Part shown: in pieces, positions 9,460 to 18,893 of the stretch
Layout: each line of letters begins with the position of its first letter
Numbering within the stretch: position 1 is the first letter of the stretch
Assembly (NCBI GenBank): GCA_947475095.1
Contig: CANJLG010000009.1
Span: 1-64,000, forward strand
Length of the DNA stretch: 64,000 nt
Reading direction: 5' to 3'
Origin: Flavobacteriales bacterium
Lineage (GTDB): Bacteria > Bacteroidota > Bacteroidia > Flavobacteriales_D > Crocinitomicaceae
Translations under genes and position numbers: made by a program
Notes under the pieces: model-generated
Seen by the model: the letters and a program-made list of their open reading frames with translations, nothing else
The model's database searches: none
What the model was told of the DNA's origin: nothing

Positions 9460-12222
9460 ATGAAGTTTCAAAATTACAGCATTTTTCTGCTATTCATAGT
9501 AGTATTTTTAACGTCTTGTCATGTGCCAAAAAATATCCCTAAAGGAAATCTTTTGCTACGGAAAAATACTGTTCTCATCGAAGGGGATAAAACGGCTATA
9601 TCTCCTTCTGAAATCAATGAAATTATTCGTCAAAAACCGAATAGTAGGGTTATAGGTATCCCTTTTAAACTAATTCTTTTCAATAGTATTGATTCCGCTA
9701 AGGTAGAGCAGAAGCGTACGCGAATCGATTCATCAATTGTTGAAGGTAATAATAGAATCGATGTGAAATTGGATAAGATTAATGCTAAAAGAATTGAAAA
9801 GGCGAGAAAGAAAGGTAAAAAAATGTATACAAAAAAAATAAAAGAGCATAAAGAAATTGAGGATTCAAGGCTTTTCTTTCGAGAATGGATAAAATATAAA
9901 CTTGCTGAAAAGCCTGTTGTCTATGATAGTCTGCTGTTAAAAAAATCAATGGATCAAATCGGATTTTATCTAAAAAGAAAAGGATTTTATTATGGGTCAA
10001 TTTCTTCCAGTCAGGAAATAGTTCGTGGTAAATTGATAAAAATTACGTATAATATTAAGCCAGGACCTTGCTATTTTATAGATTCCGTTTATTTAATAGG
10101 TAAGAATTCTAATGTTATATCAGACTACTCAATTAAATTTCTGAAAAAATACAAGGCTAATTCCAAAAGTGATCCATTGGTCGATAAAACTTTTGACTTG
10201 GACTATTTAGAAGAGTATCGTGAGTCTATTGCAAAGTTTATGAGAGATGAAGCATATTATGGATTTACTGCCTCCAGTATATCATTGCTTGCTGACACCA
10301 ATAAGTCGTCAATGAAGGTTGTTCTTGGATTAGAATTTAAGAATCGCTTAATTCCTTTTTCCGCGAATTCTGATAGTTTAATCGAAAAAAGATATGTTAA
10401 TTATCGAATTGGTTCGGTGAATTTTCATTTATCAGATACAACCATGCTCAATCAAAAATTCTCAAAATATTTAGATGAAAATGAGAAAATCTCTACTGTT
10501 GACTCCATTGACATGCAATTTTTGGCAACTAAAAATTCATTTTTATATGCTGAACAACCATTCTCTTCAAAACAAATAAAAGAAAAGAAAATTACGAATA
10601 AAGATTCTTTAAGTCCCATGCGAATGGCAACTATCTTTTACAATGGAAAAAAACCATGTATCAATGTTAATTTGTTAGAACTTCAAAATTATTTGGAAAT
10701 GACAAATATTTACAAAGAATATTATCTTGAAAGATCATTTCAATGCCTTACGCAATTAGGTCTTTTTTCGACAATTAAACCGGTCGTATTAGAAAAACCG
10801 AATAATACTTTAGAGGTTCATTATTTTTTAGTTCCATCGAAACGAAAAACATTTGCCTTTGAACCAAAGTTTACATCTTCGTTCGGTTTATTAGGTGTTA
10901 ATGCATCATTAAATTATTCGGATAAAAATATTTTTGGAGGGGGAGAGAAATTGACTTTTTCATTTGGTGGTGGCTTCGAATCTCAACCAATAGTGTTTGA
11001 TGACGGGTCAAGAAAAGGACTTGCTTTTAACACCTTTGAATTTGGTCCGAGTATTAAATTAGAAATCCCTGGGTTATTTCCTACTAAAGTAACTGCGCTA
11101 TCCAAAAGACAAAAGCCCAAAACAATCATTTCTTTAGCTTTCAATTATGAAAAACGAAACATCTTTGATAGAAATTTATTTCAGATGAACTATACCTGGA
11201 AGATGCTTGTTGACAAAACTCAAATCTTTGAATTTGGACTTCCATTGGCATCAGTTATTAAATATGTTGATATTAATAAATCTGCTGAATTTGAAAATCA
11301 AATAAATGCTCAAAATGATTTGTTTTTAAGGAATTCATATAGTAGTCAATTTATTTGGGAAGACTTTAAATTTTCTTTTATTTACGACAATTCTAAAAAA
11401 CAATTTTCTGACACCAAAAATAAATTGTTTAAACATCGCTTTTTAAATGCTCACATAAATTTCACCTCTAGTTTTTCAGCTGCTGGTATTTTATTGTCAA
11501 AGTTTAGTGAGTATCAAGACACATTACCGAATGGTCAATTTACTTTTTTTAATGTCGGTTATGCAGAGTTTGTTCGTAATGACAACACCTATATTCTAAA
11601 TAAAAAATTTAACGAGAAAACATCCATAAATGTTAAACTTCAAGCGGGGTTTGGAATTCCTTTTGGTAATTCAAAAACATCAATGCCCTATGATTATAGT
11701 TTTTTCGGTGGTGGCGCAAATGATAATAGGGGGTGGAAAGCAAGAACATTAGGCCCGGGATCTTATAAATATTACATTGATTCTAGTAACGCATCCGCTC
11801 AAATTGGTGATATTAGGCTGGGAGGAACAATTGAATACAGGTATTCGCTTGGATCTTCATTAAAAGGGGCAATTTTCACTGATTTCGGGAATATTTGGAC
11901 CTATAAAGAGGATGCTGCTAGGGCAGGAGCGAAGTTTGACAATAATTGGCTTGAACAGTTTGCCGTGACAGCGGGCTTAGGTTTCCGATTAGACCTTGAT
12001 TTTTTCATTATTCGACTCGATTTTGGGATCCCAATTTACAATCCCGCGCTTCCTAAAAATGCAAGATGGATCAATCAGAGCCGTGAGCCTTTCTACCAAG
12101 AGGGAATTAGTTACTATGGTCTACCAACGCTATCCGCAGAAATGAATAGGGAAAGAGCCTTAAGTAAATTACCAAAACCTTTCGCGCCAGCTTTGCAATT
12201 TGGTATAGGTTACCCTTTTTAA
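9460..12222 (+). CDS. BamA/TamA-family outer-membrane protein (lipoprotein-type signal)
   Basis: Omp85-superfamily protein, probably involved in outer-membrane protein insertion or translocation. The N-terminus MKFQNYSIFLLFIVVFLTSC is a lipoprotein signal, common in Bacteroidota BamA-like paralogues. POTRA-like domains (about 30-430, e.g. YNIKPGPCYFIDSVYLIG) precede a C-terminal 16-strand-type barrel. The conserved loop-6 motif appears as NDNRGWKARTLGPGSY near residue 750, and the protein ends in Phe (IGYPF), the usual barrel C-terminus. The track start at 9412 overlaps the divergent methyltransferase; Met17 at 9460 gives the signal peptide, so 920 aa. It has lipidated paralogue features and is probably not the essential BamA itself. 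Confidence 0.9.
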   Translation: MKFQNYSIFLLFIVVFLTSCHVPKNIPKGNLLLRKNTVLIEGDKTAISPSEINEIIRQKPNSRVIGIPFKLILFNSIDSAKVEQKRTRIDSSIVEGNNRIDVKLDKINAKRIEKARKKGKKMYTKKIKEHKEIEDSRLFFREWIKYKLAEKPVVYDSLLLKKSMDQIGFYLKRKGFYYGSISSSQEIVRGKLIKITYNIKPGPCYFIDSVYLIGKNSNVISDYSIKFLKKYKANSKSDPLVDKTFDLDYLEEYRESIAKFMRDEAYYGFTASSISLLADTNKSSMKVVLGLEFKNRLIPFSANSDSLIEKRYVNYRIGSVNFHLSDTTMLNQKFSKYLDENEKISTVDSIDMQFLATKNSFLYAEQPFSSKQIKEKKITNKDSLSPMRMATIFYNGKKPCINVNLLELQNYLEMTNIYKEYYLERSFQCLTQLGLFSTIKPVVLEKPNNTLEVHYFLVPSKRKTFAFEPKFTSSFGLLGVNASLNYSDKNIFGGGEKLTFSFGGGFESQPIVFDDGSRKGLAFNTFEFGPSIKLEIPGLFPTKVTALSKRQKPKTIISLAFNYEKRNIFDRNLFQMNYTWKMLVDKTQIFEFGLPLASVIKYVDINKSAEFENQINAQNDLFLRNSYSSQFIWEDFKFSFIYDNSKKQFSDTKNKLFKHRFLNAHINFTSSFSAAGILLSKFSEYQDTLPNGQFTFFNVGYAEFVRNDNTYILNKKFNEKTSINVKLQAGFGIPFGNSKTSMPYDYSFFGGGANDNRGWKARTLGPGSYKYYIDSSNASAQIGDIRLGGTIEYRYSLGSSLKGAIFTDFGNIWTYKEDAARAGAKFDNNWLEQFAVTAGLGFRLDLDFFIIRLDFGIPIYNPALPKNARWINQSREPFYQEGISYYGLPTLSAEMNRERALSKLPKPFAPALQFGIGYPF

Positions 12223-12231
12223 TCCTCTCAT

Positions 12232-13866
12232 ATGAAATACGTTCTCCTAGGATTTCTGTTTGTTTTAAGCCTTAGTTCTTGCATGAAAGGTATACATGTA
12301 GACTTGGTCGTTCATAATGCCCAAATTCATTGTTTAGATGATCAAAATACCATTAGCCAGGCAATGGCTATTAAAGATGGGAAAATTATTGAAGTTGGTC
12401 CAGAGAGACAAATACTTAATAAATATTCTGCCGACGAGTTTGTTGATGCAGAAGGAAAAGAGATTTATCCGGGATTTACTGATGCTCATGGTCATATTTT
12501 ATTGTACGTTAAGCAAAAACTTTCCTTGGATTTATTGGATTGTAAATCGCTCAATGAGCTCGTTACTCGGACGGAGAAATATCAACAAAAAGGTCAGAAA
12601 AAATTTATTGTAGGGCGTGGCTGGGATCAATCATTATGGGGAGCGGATTCTATGCCAGATAACACACTTTTAAACAAAGCGTTTCCTAATATTCCGGTAT
12701 GCTTATATCGTGTTGATGGTCACGCAGCCCTAGTAAATGATTGTTTGCTTAATTTGGCCGGCATTAGCTCTACAAAAGTCGATGGGGGTGAAATACGCTC
12801 TAGAAATGGAAAATGTACCGGCCTATTGTTGGACAAGGCAATGGATTTAGTGCAAGATAAAATTCCTCGCTTTTCCGATAAAGAAATAAAAGATGCCATA
12901 CTTGAAATTCAAGAGGAATTATTCCAATATGGAATTACTGGAGTTCACGAAGCGGGAATTGATTTTGAAGACATTGCGATTTTTAAGTCGCTTATGGAAA
13001 GTAAGCAATTAAAACTAGCTATTTACGCAATGCTAATGCCGTCAGAGAAAAACAAGCGCTTTGCAAGTGAAAATGGAGTGTATCGTTATAAAAATTTAAG
13101 TATTCGTAGTTTTAAAATGTTTGCCGATGGTGCGCTTGGATCTAAGGGGGCATTATTGAAAAATCCGTATAGTGATGATCATCAACATCATGGATTGTTA
13201 ACCACACCACTATCGGAAATGCAAGAACTTTCGAAATTCTGTTCTAAGATTGGCTATCAATTAAACACGCATGCCATTGGTGATTCAGCAAATAACATCA
13301 TATTGAATCTTTATAAAAATGAATATTTGATTAATAAAGACCATCGGTGGAGAATTGAGCACGCTCAAGTTATTGATCGTAATGACCTTCATTTCTTTTC
13401 AGATTTCGCTATTTTTCCATCCGTACAACCTACACATGCTGTTTCAGATCAACGTTGGGCGGAATCTCGATTAGGTAAAGAAAGGATTAAAGGGGCTTAT
13501 GCCTATAAATCATTATTGGAAGCATTTGGAATGGTGGCGATTGGCACTGATTTCCCGATTGAATTAACGAATCCTTTTTTGACAATATTTGCAGCGACAC
13601 AACGAAAGAATAAAGATAATCTGCCGAATGATGGATTTCTTATCGAAGAACAGTTATCACTAGAGCAAGTGTTGAAAGGAATGACAAGCTGGGCTGCGTT
13701 CGCTGCCTTTGAAGAAAATAACAAGGGAACTATTTCGAAAGGGAAAGAGGCCACATTTTTCATCGTTAAACGCCCAATTTGGAATGAAATGACATTCAGT
13801 CCAAACTTTGCTTACAGCACGTACATAAGTGGAAAAATGGTGTACAAAGAAGATGAACTGAACTAA
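12232..13866 (+). CDS. YtcJ-like amidohydrolase, periplasmic lipoprotein
   Basis: Metal-dependent hydrolase of the amidohydrolase family 3 (YtcJ) group. The lipoprotein signal MKYVLLGFLFVLSLSSC ends in a lipobox. The metal site motif is IYPGFTDAHGH near residue 80; further ligands are in NTHAIGDSANN (about 348), RIEHAQVID (about 375) and GTDFPIE (about 440). Length of 544 aa is normal. Relatives hydrolyse amide or formamide bonds, but the substrate is unknown. It lies 9 bp after the BamA-like gene on the same strand, so probably the same transcript, and converges with the porP gene (1-bp gap). Confidence 0.9.
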   Translation: MKYVLLGFLFVLSLSSCMKGIHVDLVVHNAQIHCLDDQNTISQAMAIKDGKIIEVGPERQILNKYSADEFVDAEGKEIYPGFTDAHGHILLYVKQKLSLDLLDCKSLNELVTRTEKYQQKGQKKFIVGRGWDQSLWGADSMPDNTLLNKAFPNIPVCLYRVDGHAALVNDCLLNLAGISSTKVDGGEIRSRNGKCTGLLLDKAMDLVQDKIPRFSDKEIKDAILEIQEELFQYGITGVHEAGIDFEDIAIFKSLMESKQLKLAIYAMLMPSEKNKRFASENGVYRYKNLSIRSFKMFADGALGSKGALLKNPYSDDHQHHGLLTTPLSEMQELSKFCSKIGYQLNTHAIGDSANNIILNLYKNEYLINKDHRWRIEHAQVIDRNDLHFFSDFAIFPSVQPTHAVSDQRWAESRLGKERIKGAYAYKSLLEAFGMVAIGTDFPIELTNPFLTIFAATQRKNKDNLPNDGFLIEEQLSLEQVLKGMTSWAAFAAFEENNKGTISKGKEATFFIVKRPIWNEMTFSPNFAYSTYISGKMVYKEDELN

Positions 13867-13867
13867 A

Positions 13868-14839
13868 TTAAAAAGATGGACAGTTTATTTTTCGGAAGTC
13901 TTTCGGCTTCTTCTTACATTGTAAGTTAAATCCTAAAGAAACTTCATGAGAACCACCCGATATACCATTACCTAATTTCGATACGGTAACATCATAGCTA
14001 TAACCAACTTTAAAATTTTGAGTGTTTATACCGAAACAAAGTATGAAAGCATCACGATTTCTGTACCAAGCACCAACTGTAAAATTTTCATATTTTAAGT
14101 AAGTACCAATACTGATTTCTTGGAAACCATTCTGATACTGATAGATAATATTTGGCATTATTGCAGTTGAATTCGTTGCGGAATACTTGCCTTTGTTACC
14201 AATTTTTATTGTCGCTCCTGCATGACCAGTAAAACGCATCGGTAATTTAGACTGTCCTAAAATCATGGATTCATCTGGCCTATTGAGGTGATGGATAGCT
14301 AATCCACCATAAAAATATTTCGAGTAAGCTACCATACCGGCTGAAACATCGAAAAAACCACGTTTACCATTTCCTCTTGGAACATCTCCCGTTTGATAAA
14401 TAAATCCTCTACGTGGGTCAATCATATCACCAAACGTTAATTTGCTCCAATCCAAATATTTTTGATAATAGGCTGCACGAGCACCAAACATGATGGAAAA
14501 TTTTCTGTTAACTTTTAAGTTATACGAGTAAATTCCTCCTAACATAGTTGTCGAAATGGTCCCCCTTGCTTGTTGATCATGAGTAGCAATAAGGCCTAAT
14601 CCACCAGAAATATTTTTCATATAGGTATCATATGCCATACTGTAAGTAACATAATTTCCGGTCAGTTGAGGCCATTCATTTCTATAATTCATGGTTATCC
14701 TTGGACAGCCGGTAGAACCCGCTAATGCAGGGTTTAAATAGACTGGGTTAGAATAAAATTGAGTGAAAGTAGGGTCTTGTGCCATCACATGGCTACCTGC
14801 TAAAATACAAAGCAATAAAAAGGTATTTTTAATTTTCAT
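13868..14839 (-). CDS. PorP/SprF-family T9SS outer-membrane protein
   Basis: Outer-membrane beta-barrel of the PorP/SprF family, which in T9SS bacteria helps export or anchor specific surface proteins, often the large gliding adhesin encoded next door. Signal peptide MKIKNTFLLLCILAGSHVMAQ, followed by the family signature DPTFTQFYSNPVYLNPALAGS and then MNYRNEWPQL. The remainder alternates in barrel strands (GGLGLIATHD, YGGLAIHHLNRPDES, FTVGAWYRNRDAF, FKVGYSYDVTVS). At 323 aa it has the normal length. It lies 2 bp downstream of the ECF sigma/anti-sigma pair, in one apparent operon, which suggests transcriptional control of a secretion route. Confidence 0.93.
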   Translation of the reverse strand: MKIKNTFLLLCILAGSHVMAQDPTFTQFYSNPVYLNPALAGSTGCPRITMNYRNEWPQLTGNYVTYSMAYDTYMKNISGGLGLIATHDQQARGTISTTMLGGIYSYNLKVNRKFSIMFGARAAYYQKYLDWSKLTFGDMIDPRRGFIYQTGDVPRGNGKRGFFDVSAGMVAYSKYFYGGLAIHHLNRPDESMILGQSKLPMRFTGHAGATIKIGNKGKYSATNSTAIMPNIIYQYQNGFQEISIGTYLKYENFTVGAWYRNRDAFILCFGINTQNFKVGYSYDVTVSKLGNGISGGSHEVSLGFNLQCKKKPKDFRKINCPSF

Positions 14840-14841
14840 AA

Positions 14842-16545
14842 CTACAAATATAAATAACGTCTGGTTTTTTTACTAATATTAGAATTAATTCTTATTGTTA
14901 ACTGGTGAATAAAGGACTTACTTTGAGTATAAGAGCTTGATGCATAGGATGTTTGACACAATAAAGAAAAACGATCTTTATGGAGCCCAATCATTCCGCT
15001 GCTTGATCCATTTGTTTGATATGAACCACCAATAAGGAACGATTTTAAGTGGATGCTAGCTCCAAGGTAAGTCGAAGATTGTGATCCGAATATGGTATGG
15101 AAAATATAGGGCGAAAAAGTGAAATTTCCATTTTTTGAATTAAAATCAGTTCCTCCAACTAAGGTCAATTCTCTATCTGCTCTGCGAATCGTTGTGTAAT
15201 CATTTGAATAAAGGTTGTCTTGGTGCTTTAATAGATTGTTAACTTGTCCTCCAAAATAAATAGGACCTGCATTTATAATTAATCCAGCGCCTAAATCACG
15301 ATACCATAAGTTTTTTCCAATCGCTTGGTTTGGATCAATTGAAAAAGTCTCCAATTGGTTAGTTTCAACTTCTACGGTGGAATTATTAATTACTTTAGAA
15401 CTGTTCAAGACTTTTTTTCCAAAAGTATATTTCATAGATGGCTCGATTGTGAGGTAACGATTTATTGCCAGTTTTGGTGCATAGATTAAATTTAAATTCC
15501 AATCTTGAATTAATCCATTTGAAAAATTACTGTAATTGGAAATAATTCCTAAGCCTGCTTTAGCTTCTCGTAAGTAACCATCAAAGGAAATTTGCTGTGA
15601 TATCTTCTGCTGATCAGCTATGTCAATCCAACGCACGGTAGACATTGATTGAAACTTAAGTTGAGAAATATTGCCGACAAATGAATTGTTTAAATCTAAG
15701 TTTGATTTCTCAGATAGCGCATAAACTCGATCTTTCTGATTGGTATTGGTTAAATCCTTTTTTACCCATTTTGATAATTTACTTGAAGATTTAAGCTTAA
15801 GAGTAGGCAGGTTTATTTTTTTACGGCTTAATTTTTTATCCTCATTCTCATTCTCGCCCTCACTCTGAATTATCTCATCTGCTTCTATTGATGGTTCGAT
15901 AGAGACAGCTGAAACAGCTGAAGAATCAAGCTTATCTGTTAATTCAATATTTTCTATTGGAATAATTGGCTGAATTGCCATTTCAATAGTATTAGTGATT
16001 GTATTATTATCGAAAGAAACTTTCTCTTTCTCCGAAGATAAAGGAAGTACATTAGTATTGATATTTTCAGTATACTTAATCAAGGAAGCTTGATACGAAG
16101 GCGCTTCGTAAAAGTTTTGCCTTCCTGAATTAGAAATTGGGGAATTTGCAGTTATAAGGTCTTGAGTATTGTTATTTATTGTTGATCTAGTAGCAATTTT
16201 AGAAATAGGAGATGTAAAGGCATTGGAAGTTTTTGCTGCTATTTGCTGACTTTCTGTTTTGAATGAGAAATACAAGCTTGTGCCTCCTGTTGCAATTAAA
16301 AGGATAAGTGCATAAAACTGCCAATAGGCAAAAACACGTTTTTTTCGCTTTTTTAATGATGCTTGATTATCATACTCAAAAGGAATTGAAGAAACGGTAG
16401 CAGCATCCCAAGCATCAACATCAATTGATAAATCTGGATTTTGAATCAAAAATTCCTCCAACTGAATTTCTTGGGAAGGACTAAGATTTCCCTCCGTCCA
16501 ATCAAATAACCATCGGTCTATATTTTCTCTATTGGGAATATTCAC
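14842..16545 (-). CDS. Anti-sigma protein fused to a PorP/SprF-like barrel (dual-membrane-spanning architecture)
   Basis: Three parts are visible. Residues 1-70 are a cytoplasmic anti-sigma-like region (DRWLFDWTEGNLSPSQEIQL...FLIQNPDLS). Residues 73-95 form one inner-membrane helix (YWQFYALILLIATGG). Residues about 100-300 are a polar low-complexity periplasmic linker. Residues about 310-567 contain barrel-like strands that align by eye with PorP/SprF, such as AKAGLGIISNYSN, LGAGLIINAGPIYFGGQVNN and HLKSFLIGGSYQTNG. This order matches the dual membrane-spanning anti-sigma (Dma) design described in Bacteroides. It overlaps the ECF sigma gene upstream by 4 bp and precedes porP by 2 bp. Function as a direct surface-to-cytoplasm signal is inferred. 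Confidence 0.8.
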   Translation of the reverse strand: MNIPNRENIDRWLFDWTEGNLSPSQEIQLEEFLIQNPDLSIDVDAWDAATVSSIPFEYDNQASLKKRKKRVFAYWQFYALILLIATGGTSLYFSFKTESQQIAAKTSNAFTSPISKIATRSTINNNTQDLITANSPISNSGRQNFYEAPSYQASLIKYTENINTNVLPLSSEKEKVSFDNNTITNTIEMAIQPIIPIENIELTDKLDSSAVSAVSIEPSIEADEIIQSEGENENEDKKLSRKKINLPTLKLKSSSKLSKWVKKDLTNTNQKDRVYALSEKSNLDLNNSFVGNISQLKFQSMSTVRWIDIADQQKISQQISFDGYLREAKAGLGIISNYSNFSNGLIQDWNLNLIYAPKLAINRYLTIEPSMKYTFGKKVLNSSKVINNSTVEVETNQLETFSIDPNQAIGKNLWYRDLGAGLIINAGPIYFGGQVNNLLKHQDNLYSNDYTTIRRADRELTLVGGTDFNSKNGNFTFSPYIFHTIFGSQSSTYLGASIHLKSFLIGGSYQTNGSSSGMIGLHKDRFSLLCQTSYASSSYTQSKSFIHQLTIRINSNISKKTRRYLYL

Positions 16546-17030
16546 GCGAGTTGAGTTGATTCTTTTAACTGCTTTTTAATTTTCATTCTTGCCCTAAACA
16601 GATAGACTTTTACTTGAGACGGGGATAAATTCAGCAACTCGCCAATTTCATCATACGAATAACCTTCAAGGTCCCGCATCAAAATAATACTCTTTTGGAT
16701 TGGAGGTAAAATGCTTACTGCTCGATCAACTACTTGTTTCGACTCGAAACTAGCATCGAAGGCATTCGCACTTTCAGGCAATTGATTGGTTTCCTTGTAG
16801 TCGATGCGTGAACGTTTTTTTACAAAGTTCAACATGGCATTGTGTGTACAAGTAAATAACCAACTTTTTGCCTTTTCCATTTCCACTTTTTCTCTGTTTA
16901 GCCACAATTTTTCAAAAACATCCTGCACGATATCCTGTGCATCATCCGAACAACGCAAGAAATTTACAGCGAAACGGAATAAATTCCCACTGTGAATATC
17001 CACTACATCATTGAATTCTTGTCTTTTCAA
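16542..17030 (-). CDS. ECF-type RNA polymerase sigma factor
   Basis: Extracytoplasmic-function sigma-70 factor. Region 2 contains FRFAVNFLRCSDDAQDIVQDVFEKLW (core and -10 binding) followed by WLFTCTHNAMLNFVKKR; region 4 contains LPPIQKSIILMRDLEGYSYDEIGELLNLSPSQVKVYLFRARMKIKK, the HTH for the -35 element. Length of 162 aa is typical. It overlaps by 4 bp the anti-sigma/barrel gene, which should hold it inactive at the membrane until a signal arrives. The regulon is unknown; porP in the same operon is the first candidate target. Confidence 0.95.
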   Translation of the reverse strand: MKRQEFNDVVDIHSGNLFRFAVNFLRCSDDAQDIVQDVFEKLWLNREKVEMEKAKSWLFTCTHNAMLNFVKKRSRIDYKETNQLPESANAFDASFESKQVVDRAVSILPPIQKSIILMRDLEGYSYDEIGELLNLSPSQVKVYLFRARMKIKKQLKESTQLA

Positions 17031-17100
17031 ATCATTGACAATTACAGTTAAAACAATCTTCTCTCACGAAAAGTTACAGCTTGATCAATTTCAAGCAAAA

Positions 17101-17108
17101 CAAAAATA
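17101..17108 (-). promoter_or_regulatory. Candidate -7 box for the sigma/anti-sigma/porP operon
   Basis: TATTTTTG on the minus strand matches TAnnTTTG and lies about 70 bp before the ECF sigma start. No convincing -33 TTG was found, so support is modest. Confidence 0.35.
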
Positions 17109-17196
17109 GCAGAATTAAATTTAGAAAAAAGAAAAAGAAGAAATAACATATGGTTGAATGAATAAATGAGGTAGTCTATTTAATATTTCACCTAAA

Positions 17197-17946
17197 TCAA
17201 AAACCAAAATTGTCAAAACCAATTTTTGTAAGCAATTCGTATTTTTCTTTATTAAATTTAAAAAGTTGTGATGGTTTATGAGGTACTCCTTTTTGTTTTT
17301 CTTTTAAGGATTCGATGATATCTAATTTCTGAATCTTCCTCCTAAAATTACGCTTGTCGAGCGGTTTCTCTAAAATTGATTCATATAAACGATGAAGTTG
17401 GCTAAGTGTAAATTTTTCGGGCAACAAATTAAACCCAATGGGCTGACGTCTAATTTTTTGTTTTAAGCTCTCTTTCGCGGTATTCAAAATTTCTAAGTGA
17501 TCGAAAGCTAACTCGCTAATTTCTTGAACACTAACCCAGCTGGCATTTTTAGCAAAGGAGGACGCTTGTGGAACATAATCTGACATTTTAACCAATGAGA
17601 AATAAGCAACAGTGATCACACGTGCAGATGGTTCGGCGCGCATGGCCTTTAGCCATTCTTGATCCGTAATTTTTGTTATTCGTAGCGGATCTCCAAAGGC
17701 ACCAATTTGTTCTAAATAGATGTTTTTTAATCCTGCTAGTTCCTCTAATACTCGCGATGCGGCTTCATCAAGGTTCTCTGAATTGTAAATTAAGTTTCCT
17801 GGAAGTGCTAATGGTATTCCAAGGGTTGTTCCACGATCAATTAAGAGCACATTTAATTTCTCAAAGTCAAATCCGAAAATAACGCAATCTACTGATACGT
17901 TAGGATTTAGCTCTACTAATTTGTTTTTTATTACTTTTTTTTTCAC
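17197..17946 (-). CDS. Nudix-type transcriptional regulator (NrtR/AraR-like)
   Basis: Two-domain protein: an N-terminal Nudix-fold effector domain (VSVDCVIFGFDFEKLNVLLI) and a C-terminal winged helix (about 165-249, FTLSQLHRLYESILEKPLDKRNFRRKIQKL) typical of NrtR-family repressors. The Nudix box is degenerate: where REUXEE is expected the protein has RVLEEL, so two catalytic glutamates are missing and hydrolysis is unlikely. It diverges from the alpha-glucan utilisation operon (73-bp gap), so a sugar- or sugar-phosphate-responsive local regulator is the best inference. Bacteroidota relatives control sugar genes. NAD metabolism, the classical NrtR role, is less likely because no NAD genes are nearby. 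Confidence 0.85.
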   Translation of the reverse strand: MKKKVIKNKLVELNPNVSVDCVIFGFDFEKLNVLLIDRGTTLGIPLALPGNLIYNSENLDEAASRVLEELAGLKNIYLEQIGAFGDPLRITKITDQEWLKAMRAEPSARVITVAYFSLVKMSDYVPQASSFAKNASWVSVQEISELAFDHLEILNTAKESLKQKIRRQPIGFNLLPEKFTLSQLHRLYESILEKPLDKRNFRRKIQKLDIIESLKEKQKGVPHKPSQLFKFNKEKYELLTKIGFDNFGF

Positions 17947-17964
17947 GCCCTTATCTAAAGTTAC

Positions 17965-17972
17965 TATATTTG
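17965..17972 (+). promoter_or_regulatory. Candidate -7 box (TATATTTG) of the alpha-glucan operon
   Basis: Exact TAnnTTTG match, 48 bp before the sugar kinase start, in the divergent gap with the Nudix regulator. A -33 TTG is not evident. Confidence 0.45.
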
Positions 17973-17975
17973 AAA

Positions 17976-17990
17976 GTGTATTAAGGACAC
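17976..17990. promoter_or_regulatory. Candidate operator, short inverted repeat GTGT-N7-ACAC
   Basis: A perfect 4+4 bp inverted repeat starts 3 bp after the -7 box, a position where a bound repressor would block initiation. It sits between the Nudix regulator and the genes it probably controls. The arms are short and could occur by chance. Confidence 0.25.
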
Positions 17991-18019
17991 AAAGTAAAGA
18001 AAAAAAATAGTTATTTAGT

Positions 18020-18883
18020 ATGATTTTTATTGTTGAAAGTGGCTCTACAAAGAGTGATTGGGTTCTTTTAGGTCCTGAAAATAGTCAAAATGTATTTGCA
18101 TCTCCTGGCTTTAACCCTTATTTTCATTCAGCAGATTGGATAGAGGGCGAATTAAAAAAAGTTGATGGAATCATGTCCATTGCCGATCAAGTAAGTGAGA
18201 TTTATTTTTACGGAGCAGGTTGTTCTAGCGATAAATTGAATGCCGTGGTCCAAGAAGGCTTAAATCGTATTTTCAAGAATGCTAAAGTTCATGTAGATCA
18301 CGATTTAGTAGCTTGTGCCTATGCGACTTACAAAGGAAGAGAATCTATTTCTTGTATTGTTGGTACTGGTTCAAATTCCTGTTATTTTGATGGTAAAACA
18401 GTGAGTGAAGTTGTTCCCGCTTTAGGATATATTTTGGGCGATGAGGGGAGTGGAAGTTATTTTGGAAAAAAATTAATTGCCGCATTTTTATATCACCATT
18501 TACCGGAGCATTTATCGAAAGATTTTTTCGATACCTATGGTTTCACCAAAGATGCTTTGGTAGAAAAGGTGTATTGTGAGCCAAATGCAAATGTTTTTAT
18601 CGCTTCATTTATGCCGTTTATCTCAAAGCATAGCGATGAACCTTATTTTCAACACATGATTGAAGAAGGGTTTCGACATTTTATGCAAGTGCATGTTTGT
18701 TGTTATCCTAATTATAAGTCTTCCGACCTCTGGTTTGTTGGAAGTATTGCTGGTGTTTTTAGAGAAGCCTTAGATCGAGCGGCGGTTTCATTAGGAATTA
18801 AAGTGACTGGTGTATGTAGTAAACCTGTCGAAGGCTTGGTGGATTATCATTTATCGTATGTACTGCCCTTAAAAAACAACTAA
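18020..18883 (+). CDS. BadF/BadG-type ATPase, N-acetylglucosamine/glucose kinase-like
   Basis: ASKHA-fold kinase of the BadF/BadG/BcrA/BcrD group, in which single-domain members phosphorylate amino sugars or glucose. The phosphate-1 loop is VESGSTKSDWVLL at the N-terminus; the second lobe has CIVGTGSNSCYFDG (about 113) and ALGYILGDEGSGSYFGKKL (about 135-152), both typical. At 287 aa it is normal. First gene of the operon with GH13, MFS, pgmB, GH65 and GH13, so the likely job is to phosphorylate the free glucose released by maltose phosphorylase. The substrate is inferred from context. Confidence 0.85.
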   Translation: MIFIVESGSTKSDWVLLGPENSQNVFASPGFNPYFHSADWIEGELKKVDGIMSIADQVSEIYFYGAGCSSDKLNAVVQEGLNRIFKNAKVHVDHDLVACAYATYKGRESISCIVGTGSNSCYFDGKTVSEVVPALGYILGDEGSGSYFGKKLIAAFLYHHLPEHLSKDFFDTYGFTKDALVEKVYCEPNANVFIASFMPFISKHSDEPYFQHMIEEGFRHFMQVHVCCYPNYKSSDLWFVGSIAGVFREALDRAAVSLGIKVTGVCSKPVEGLVDYHLSYVLPLKNN

Positions 18884-18893
18884 AAACGAGTTT

